From: Oscillospiraceae bacterium
GTDB taxonomy: Bacteria; Bacillota; Clostridia; Oscillospirales; UBA929
Direction of reading: 5' to 3'
Length of the DNA: 11,450 bases
Assembly (NCBI GenBank): GCA_009777685.1
Contig: WRLJ01000033.1
Location: forward strand, 1 to 11,450
Below the pieces are notes generated by a model. The model searched no databases and was not told the origin of the DNA. It saw only the letters and a list, made by a program, of their open reading frames with translations. Position numbers and translations under genes: made by a program. This document shows, one piece after another, positions 7,038 to 11,450 of the stretch (the first letter of the stretch is position 1; the number at the start of each line of letters is the position of its first letter).

Positions 7038-7124
7038 TCAGTCGCAGCAGCAGCAGAGCAGAACCACAATGATGATGATAATCCACAGACACCCGCAGTC
7101 ATCACCGAAACCAAAACCCATCAT
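7038..7124 (-). CDS. 28-aa Cys-rich membrane microprotein at the head of the feo operon
   Basis: This small frame encodes MMGFGFGDDCGCLW, then a run of Ile/Val/Leu long enough for most of a membrane span, then CCCCD. It has six cysteines, two before and four after the hydrophobic run. A strong GGGAGGTG site lies a few bases before the first ATG, better than that of feoA. It sits 71 nt upstream of feoA on the same strand. Small Cys-rich membrane proteins are known beside feo genes (the FeoB-associated family), but this one is shorter and I cannot place it in that family. The cysteines could bind a metal. Coding status rests on the ribosome site, the composition and the position. Confidence 0.6.
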   Translation of the reverse strand: MMGFGFGDDCGCLWIIIIIVVLLCCCCD

Positions 7125-7199
7125 GCTCACCTCCCGAAACGGATTCATCCCCATGCTACGCCGGCGGGGCGGGAAGTGTTACCGGAGGACGCAAATGGG

Positions 7200-7228
7200 T
7201 TGACACCCGCTGCGGGGTCTGCTATAAT
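7200..7228 (+). promoter_or_regulatory. Consensus sigma-70 promoter of the tRNA-Thr gene
   Basis: TTGACA (7200-7205) and TATAAT (7223-7228) are separated by 17 nt: both boxes and the spacing are consensus. Transcription would start about 15 nt before the tRNA. Confidence 0.92.
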
Positions 7229-7250
7229 GACAGCGCGGAACCGCTCAGAC

Positions 7251-7325
7251 GCTACTGTGGCTCAATGGTAGAGCAGATCATTCGTAATGATCAGGTTGTC
7301 AGTTCGATTCTGACCAGTAGCTCCA
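7251..7325 (+). tRNA. tRNA-Thr (anticodon CGT)
   Basis: The full cloverleaf can be drawn. The acceptor stem is GCTACTG with CAGTAGC. The D arm is GCTC-AATGGTA-GAGC. The anticodon arm is GATCA-TTCGTAA-TGATC with anticodon CGT, reading the Thr codon ACG. The variable loop is AGGTT, and the T arm GTCAG-TTCGATT-CTGAC has the conserved TTCGA. A T discriminator and an encoded CCA close the gene. It is a single transcription unit with its own promoter and terminator. Confidence 0.97.
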
Positions 7326-7340
7326 GGACCTTCCGCCCGA

Positions 7341-7371
7341 ACGGCCGCCTCCGAAACGAGGCGGCCGTTTT
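7341..7371 (+). terminator. Intrinsic terminator after tRNA-Thr
   Basis: An 11-bp perfect GC-rich stem (ACGGCCGCCTC / GAGGCGGCCGT) around the loop CGAAAC is followed by a short T tract. It ends the tRNA transcript just before the converging recombinase gene. Confidence 0.9.
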
Positions 7372-7385
7372 CGCCCCCCCCCGGG

Positions 7386-7955
7386 TCAGAACAGTGCCAG
7401 GCCCAGATAGATTTTATCCCGGTCCTCCTGCGAGATGCCGAGATAGCGGCGCGTGACCTCAAAACTCGAATGGTTGAAGATGTCCATCAGCATCACCGGC
7501 AGCGCGCCGGATTTCCACGCGAAGTAGCCAAACGTCTTGCGCAGGGAGTGGCACGCGATGCGGCCCAGGACGCCCGCCGCCTCCGCCGCCGCGCGGATGA
7601 TCCGCCACGCCTGCACGCGGCTGATGGGCGCGGGGTTCCGGCGGTTGTTGGCGAAGATGTACCCGCTCCGGCCGGTCCGCCGGCAGATTCGCAGGGCCTT
7701 GACGGCCTGCGCGTTCAGGGCGACGGTTTTGCGCTTGCCGGTCTTGTGCTCCGTCAGGGTGATATGGCTGCGGAACGCGCCGCGCTCCGCGTCGTATACG
7801 TCGTTCCAGGTCAGCCGGAGCAGGTCGCTGACGCGCAGGGCGGTGCAGACGCCCAGCACGATCAGGGCGTAGTTGCGGGGGCTGCCGCGCCGGAGCCAGT
7901 AGTCCGCGAGCCGGCGCAGCTGCTGCTTGTCCCGGATGGGTTCGGTCGCCGCCAT
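7386..7955 (-). CDS. Compact tyrosine recombinase (catalytic domain only)
   Basis: This 189-aa protein is a phage-integrase-type tyrosine recombinase with all catalytic positions: Arg41 (TALRVSDLLRLTW), Lys71 (EHKTGKRKTV), His136-x2-Arg139 (CHSLRKTFGY), His162 (FNHSS) and the nucleophile Tyr171 (TRRYLGI). There is no separate arm-binding or full core-binding N-terminal domain; only about 30 residues precede the catalytic fold, so it is shorter than Xer proteins or phage integrases. A GGAGG lies 9 nt before the ATG. It converges on the tRNA-Thr gene. Its promoter region holds phased CTCACAAA repeats, which may be its own binding sites. Its DNA substrate is unknown; the adjacent palindrome array and inverted repeats are candidates. 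Confidence 0.93.
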   Translation of the reverse strand: MAATEPIRDKQQLRRLADYWLRRGSPRNYALIVLGVCTALRVSDLLRLTWNDVYDAERGAFRSHITLTEHKTGKRKTVALNAQAVKALRICRRTGRSGYIFANNRRNPAPISRVQAWRIIRAAAEAAGVLGRIACHSLRKTFGYFAWKSGALPVMLMDIFNHSSFEVTRRYLGISQEDRDKIYLGLALF

Positions 7956-7990
7956 GATGGATAACCTCCGTTCGTGTTGTGTGGGGGAAA

Positions 7991-8029
7991 CTCACAAAAA
8001 ACTCACAAATCTCACAAAAACCTCACAAA
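7991..8029. repeat. Four phased CTCACAAA direct repeats
   Basis: CTCACAAA occurs at 7991, 8002, 8011 and 8022, with spacings of 11, 9 and 11 bp, near one helical turn. A protein could bind them on one DNA face. They lie about 36 bp upstream of the tyrosine recombinase start and just before a plus-strand promoter. The last two copies form a 19-bp stretch found exactly inverted at 8579-8597. Confidence 0.85.
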
Positions 8030-8036
8030 AAACCCC

Positions 8037-8065
8037 TTGCCATCGCGGGGAAAATGCGGTATACT
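8037..8065 (+). promoter_or_regulatory. Sigma-70 promoter reading into the palindrome array
   Basis: TTGCCA (8037-8042), a 17-nt spacer and TATACT (8060-8065) make a good promoter. It points away from the recombinase and into the palindrome array, where I see no convincing protein gene. The -35 box begins 8 bp after the last CTCACAAA repeat, so a protein bound there could control it. Confidence 0.65.
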
Positions 8066-8081
8066 CCCGTTATATCATCTA

Positions 8082-8560
8082 TGTAGGGACGACCGCCCCC
8101 GGTCGTCCGCGGACGCCATATATGGCGTCCCTACACCCCCGCGCCGCCCGGCGGACGGTCGAGGGCGACCGTCCCTACAGGGGATTGGGTGGTGGATTGG
8201 GGGATGGGGCGGAAACCCACGGCGCGCCGAGGGCGTCGCGCCCTACAGGGCACAGAACCCCCGTAGGGGCGGCAACCTGCCGCCCGTGTTTCCCTAACGC
8301 ACCCCGTTCCCCCGACGCACCCCATTCGCCCAACCCGCACACGCCGTAGGGCGCGACGCCCCCGGCGCGCCGTGTTCCCCCGTTGCACACGACCGGGAAC
8401 ACGGAACCGCCCCGCCGTCTGCGGACGGCACCCCTCCAAGGAGGGGAATGGGAACCCGCCCCACCGTCTGCGAATGACCAAATTCCCCTCCTTGGAGGGG
8501 TGGCACGAAGTGCCGGGGTGGTGCGTCACCCCACGGGCGGCAGGTTGCCGCCCCTACACA
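8082..8560. repeat. Array of TAGGG-headed palindromic repeats
   Basis: At least seven units lie here: 8082-8111, 8111-8135 (inverted), 8151-8181 (inverted), 8217-8249 (inverted), 8261-8288, 8344-8374 and 8530-8560 (inverted). Each has a constant head GTAGGG and a stem that differs between units but stays self-complementary: GGACGACC/GGTCGTCC, GGACGCC/GGCGTCC, GGACGGTC/GACCGTCC, GGCGCG/CGCGCC, GGGCGGC/GCCGCCC. Loops are short and often GCCCYC-like. The second unit contains the perfect 20-bp palindrome GGACGCCATATATGGCGTCC (8111-8130). Open frames crossing the array are repetitive and have no family features. The type resembles dispersed REP elements. Confidence 0.85.
8407..8521. repeat. Two opposed two-hairpin repeats within the array
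   Basis: Unit one (8407-8449, inverted) and unit two (8481-8521) each have a constant hairpin CCCCTCC-AA/TT-GGAGGGG flanked by ATT, a second hairpin of differing sequence (GCCGTCCGCAGACGGC against TGGCACGAAGTGCCG), and a closing GGGGYGG. They face each other across a partial third copy of the second segment (CCGCCCCACCGTCTGC). They resemble the repeats at 8934-9117 in plan. Confidence 0.7.
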
Positions 8561-8578
8561 CCCCCCGCCCCTGTGCGG

Positions 8579-8597
8579 TTTGTGAGGTTTTTGTGAG
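8579..8597. repeat. 19-bp inverted copy of the CTCACAAA pair
   Basis: TTTGTGAGGTTTTTGTGAG is the exact reverse complement of 8011-8029. The two 19-bp copies face each other and enclose 549 bp made almost wholly of a promoter and palindromic repeats. Identity stops immediately outside the 19 bp on both sides. Confidence 0.85.
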
Positions 8598-8674
8598 GTT
8601 TTCCAAAACCGCTAAAGTTTGGGGGCCGCCTCACGATATATGGAGTAACGGACGGCCAGGCCCGCGTTCGTGAT

Positions 8675-8835
8675 GGTCATAATGTAACACAATTCTTATT
8701 ATGTTACATCGTGACCTTTTGATATTTTTCCGAACCATACTGGCGCCATATTGCTCGGAAAACGCCTTTCAGGAACACGATTATAACCAGAGTGCTGTCA
8801 GCCAGACGGCGGGAGATTTCCCGCTGTCTTTTTTT
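8675..8835 (+). ncRNA. Possible structured small RNA ending in a terminator
   Basis: Three hairpins follow one another in a stretch that is AT-richer than its surroundings and encodes nothing recognisable. At 8675-8716 GGTCA...ATGTAACA pairs with TGTTACAT...TGACC, with a two-base mismatch. At 8726-8762 TTTTCCGA pairs with TCGGAAAA around an inner TGGCGCCA. At 8805-8835 lies a terminator. A looser TCACGA/TCGTGA pair (8631-8673) precedes them. The order suggests a transcript, but I found no convincing promoter, and the first hairpin might be a DNA operator or remnant of a mobile element. Confidence 0.35.
8805..8835 (+). terminator. Intrinsic terminator
   Basis: The stem GACGGCGGGA / TCCCGCTGTC has ten pairs with one G-T, loop GATT, and is followed by seven T residues. 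It is a textbook terminator with no recognisable gene in front of it, which implies a plus-strand non-coding transcript or a decayed gene upstream. Confidence 0.88.
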
Positions 8836-8933
8836 GTGCCCGTGAATGTACAGTTTACCACATTTTCAGCCCTATGTAACCTTTTAAGAACTCGGTTACC
8901 TTTCGCGGCAATCCCCCCGCACCGCACCCCTCC

Positions 8934-9117
8934 AAGGCTCCTTTCCTAAAGGAGCTGTCGGCGAAGCCGGCTGAGGATTGACAAAGTTCCCGCACCGCTA
9001 CCCCAAGCGCGTACCCCGCCCTAAAATCCTCCGTCACGCCTGCGGCGTGCCACCTCCTTTAAGAAAGGAGGCTCACGCGCCCTAAGGCTCCTTCCTAAAG
9101 GAGCCGACTGAGGATTG
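8934..9117. repeat. Three two-hairpin repeats (AAGGAG-stem family)
   Basis: Copies lie at 8934-8980, 9025-9073 (inverted) and 9084-9117. Each has a GCTCCTTT/AAAGGAGC-type stem, usually a second variable hairpin (GTCGGCGAAGCCGGC; CACGCCGCAGGCGTG), and ends in GAGGATT. The third copy has almost lost the second hairpin. The family looks like a non-coding dispersed repeat. Confidence 0.75.
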
Positions 9118-9138
9118 AGCGTTCCCGCACAAGCCGCG

Positions 9139-9168
9139 CGTAGGGCGCGATGCCCACATCGCGCCGCA
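9139..9168 (+). repeat. Single TAGGG-headed palindromic repeat
   Basis: CGTAGGG leads into the stem GGCGCGAT / ATCGCGCC around the loop GCCCAC. It has the same plan as the units at 4441-4518 and 8082-8560, with yet another stem sequence. A further small hairpin, GGGGAT / ATCCCC, at 9204-9221 lies between it and the next ribosome site. Confidence 0.75.
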
Positions 9169-9247
9169 CCCCACCCCCCGCACACGCGCCCCCCCAACCG
9201 CACGGGGATATGGACATCCCCGAATATTTTGAAGGAGGAACCATCCC

Positions 9248-11450
9248 ATGAAAAAGCAACTTTCTTTTATCCTTGCGCTGGCTATGATCGCCAGTCTGGT
9301 CCTGGTCGCCGCGCCGGCGGCGATGGCGGATACGGAGCCATCGGCAACATTTACCTACGTAACTGGCGGAACAGGCCAAACCGCATCGCTCCCTGAAGTC
9401 ATTGCGGGCTTATCGAGCACCTACGAAATAGAACTGTCTGCCGAAACTGACGTATCCGGCGTGCCGTCCGCGGCATCTGCTATTCTTAAAGCCACGTTTG
9501 ACAAGGGCACTAGGGTCGACGCCATGACAACGAGAGCGTTTAAGATTTCGAGACCGTCGACAGAGGATGCTGCGGGACTGGAGACCGCCTATTTGGTAAT
9601 TGCCGATGACGCCCCGGACAATGACCATTGGTGGAATGTTCTAGCTAATGTGGATGCTTTAGGGGGGGGCGATGATAAGAATGAGTCTCTCAAAGGCAAG
9701 CTGACAGATCTTGGATACACTGGTTACTGGGGGCCGAAGCGGGGTAGAAATTTATCGTCGGAGACTCATGCCGACGCTACGTTCTACTTCTTCGCCGAGG
9801 ACGCTGGTGCATATTGTATCGACTTTGCCGTTGTTGATGCAACGGCGGGCGTCGTTGTTTCTAAGCAACTGGAGTTTGCAATAACTGCTGCCCCCGATGG
9901 CGGAGGCGGCGGCGGAGATGACGGCGAAGGCGACAGCGTTGACTGGGATGCAACCTCAGGGCGGCTCCCCGCCACCGGCAAATTCCAGACGGCGACGCTC
10001 GCCGAGGTCGAACAAGTTGCTCTCACCACAGACAAATGGCCTACGCTGAACCTGAAAACGGAAAAATTGGTCCCTGTTTCGGGAGCGGGCAACTTCTCCA
10101 TCGCCGGTTTTGCCATCAACGGCAAATGGAAAGCCGGAAGCCCCACTGACAAGGATATCGCCAAGCTGTTTAACTCCGGCGGAACCCTTGCAGTGACCAA
10201 CAAAATGTCCGACAAGCCGAAAGACGGCCCCCATAAGGGCACAGCGGGCAAAGCGGAAGTACTGGAGTCCGGTACAGTGGGTGAGCCCGGCTATGTTGCG
10301 CCGGTTGCGGCAGTCGCCGGATCAGTTTCCGGGTATGTCATCACCTACGCGAAAATTGAGAAACGCCCCAAGGCCCTGAAACTGAACATCAACTACGCGC
10401 TTGCAGCCGATTATACCGGAGAAACCAACGGCGCGTGGACCCTGACGGAAAAGGGTAAGGCCACGGCGTATGAGAAGCTGAGTTTAGTTCAAATCAGCGC
10501 CCCCGCCGACGGCAAGAAGCTGGCCGCTACTGATACATTCTCGCTGTTCACCGCATTTGCGGGCACAGGCACAACCCCGCAGGATGCTTATAACAGCGAA
10601 CTCGGAGGCATAGGCGTCAAGAACATGGTGGACGGCAAGGCCGTGAAGACCACCTACTTCATTCAGGAAGTGGCCAATAAGGACGGCGAGAAGTACACTC
10701 CGGCCACGAAGGCCTCCAAGGTAACGGCTTCGTCTATCATTAAAGCCCCCAACGCGAAACCGAATTATAAGACCGGCGATATCAAGCCCAAAGCGGGCTG
10801 GGCCGTTTCGACAAAGGATCCGCTTATCACTTACTACGCCAAGTCCCCCAATGCCGATGCGACCAAAGGCCTGGTTACCGAAGCGGTTCCCGCCAAGGAC
10901 AAACTGCCGAAACTTGCAGACATCAGTCAGTCAATCACCGGCGTGGAAACAACTCCGTTTGACGGCATTACGGTATTCGCCTACGCCATAGAGAAAAAGC
11001 CCATGTCCGCGAAGCTGTACATTAAGGTCGCCACACCCGCCGCCGCGCCGACCAGCGGCGTCTCGGTCAATGAAAAAGGCAAAGTCACACTGGACAAAAC
11101 GCTGGAAGCCAGACCGGAGACCCCGGCGGACGCCAAATGGGGCAAGGCTCCCGCGCTGGCCGCCCCCGCGAATGCACGGGAAGACATCTTCATCGTCCGC
11201 CTGAAGGGAACGGCAAAGCCGGTCAAGGCGGCGGCGGTCGGAGCCAACGGCGACATGCTGATGGGCTTTGAGGGCAACTCCGCCAGCCCGGAGAGCACGG
11301 TCAAGATCACCTGGACGGTAACAGGGACAGGGAAAGACGCGACAGTTTCCTCAACGGTGGCCGTTGCTGCCATACCTCCCACCCCCCCCCCCACCCCCAC
11401 ACCCTTAATCTTACTAAAAACAACACACCACAAGTCAAGAACAAACAGAA
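9248..11450 (+). CDS. Large secreted, repeat-containing surface protein (partial)
   Basis: The frame runs 734 codons without a stop and is cut by the window edge. The ATG has an AAGGAGG 9 nt upstream. Residues 1-27 are a Sec signal peptide (MKKQ, hydrophobic core, AAPAAMA before Asp28). Residues 28 to about 216 form a first domain; 217-230 is a Gly/Asp linker (GGGGGGDDGEG); a beta-rich, Lys/Ala/Thr-rich region follows. A motif repeats there: YVITYAKIEKRPKALKL (363-379) and ITVFAYAIEKKPMSAKL (574-590), suggesting tandem domains. A Pro/Thr linker begins near residue 710. I recognise no enzyme family; a cell-surface or adhesin role is inferred. The first domain uses more AT-ending codons and AGG/AGA/TTA/CTA than the rest, suggesting mosaic origin. 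The last 50 bases have odd composition and may be unreliable. Confidence 0.8.
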   Translation, partial: MKKQLSFILALAMIASLVLVAAPAAMADTEPSATFTYVTGGTGQTASLPEVIAGLSSTYEIELSAETDVSGVPSAASAILKATFDKGTRVDAMTTRAFKISRPSTEDAAGLETAYLVIADDAPDNDHWWNVLANVDALGGGDDKNESLKGKLTDLGYTGYWGPKRGRNLSSETHADATFYFFAEDAGAYCIDFAVVDATAGVVVSKQLEFAITAAPDGGGGGGDDGEGDSVDWDATSGRLPATGKFQTATLAEVEQVALTTDKWPTLNLKTEKLVPVSGAGNFSIAGFAINGKWKAGSPTDKDIAKLFNSGGTLAVTNKMSDKPKDGPHKGTAGKAEVLESGTVGEPGYVAPVAAVAGSVSGYVITYAKIEKRPKALKLNINYALAADYTGETNGAWTLTEKGKATAYEKLSLVQISAPADGKKLAATDTFSLFTAFAGTGTTPQDAYNSELGGIGVKNMVDGKAVKTTYFIQEVANKDGEKYTPATKASKVTASSIIKAPNAKPNYKTGDIKPKAGWAVSTKDPLITYYAKSPNADATKGLVTEAVPAKDKLPKLADISQSITGVETTPFDGITVFAYAIEKKPMSAKLYIKVATPAAAPTSGVSVNEKGKVTLDKTLEARPETPADAKWGKAPALAAPANAREDIFIVRLKGTAKPVKAAAVGANGDMLMGFEGNSASPESTVKITWTVTGTGKDATVSSTVAVAAIPPTPPPTPTPLILLKTTHHKSRTNR

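Noticed and set aside
7251..7325. tRNA-Thr as attachment site of an island brought by the tyrosine recombinase
   Set aside because: I find no second copy of the tRNA 3' end in the window, and the recombinase is separated from it by a terminator. It could lie outside the window.
7927..8349. Plus-strand frames through the palindrome array (7927-8349, 7974-8297 and others)
   Set aside because: They consist of translated repeats, with no ribosome site and no sequence resembling a protein family.
8082..8560. CRISPR array
   Set aside because: Units are irregularly spaced, occur in both orientations, and what varies is the stem, not a spacer; no cas gene nearby.
9965..9979. LPATG sortase motif in the surface protein
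   Set aside because: It lies at about residue 240, in the interior, without a following hydrophobic span and basic tail.

Overview
The window looks like the chromosome of a GC-rich member of the Clostridia, perhaps an Oscillospirales-type gut lineage. The grounds are gene content (ECF sigma/zf-HC2 anti-sigma pair, a short Clostridia-type FeoB, a large serine recombinase), strong AGGAGG-type ribosome sites, and intergenic stretches full of small TAGGG-headed palindromes. The lineage is inferred from style only; no marker gene is present.

Layout. 1-1882: a minus-strand ECF sigma factor and its overlapping membrane anti-sigma factor, visibly less GC-rich than the rest, with a candidate promoter at 1853-1882. 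1971-7124: a minus-strand ferrous iron uptake operon (28-aa Cys-rich membrane microprotein, feoA, feoB). Its feoB is cut in two by a 2,852-bp element (2809-5660) carrying, on the plus strand, a 56-aa protein, a large serine recombinase translationally coupled to it, and an SDR-family epimerase/dehydratase with its own promoter. An 8-bp sequence, CCCATGCA, is present at both element ends. Joining the two feoB parts through a single copy gives an uninterrupted 631-codon reading frame, so the insertion is site-specific and probably reversible.

7200-7371: a tRNA-Thr(CGT) gene with a near-perfect sigma-70 promoter and an intrinsic terminator. 7386-7955: a compact minus-strand tyrosine recombinase. 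7956-9247: about 1.3 kb without a convincing protein gene. It holds phased CTCACAAA repeats, a good promoter, an array of palindromes with constant heads and variable stems, a 19-bp exact inverted copy of the CTCACAAA repeat pair closing the array, a run of hairpins ending in a strong terminator, and more two-hairpin repeats. 9248-11450: the start of a large secreted surface protein whose frame stays open to the window edge.

The main points of interest are the serine-recombinase element that disrupts and could restore feoB, and the tyrosine recombinase beside a palindrome array bounded by inverted repeats. All assignments come from reading the sequence; no database search was run.
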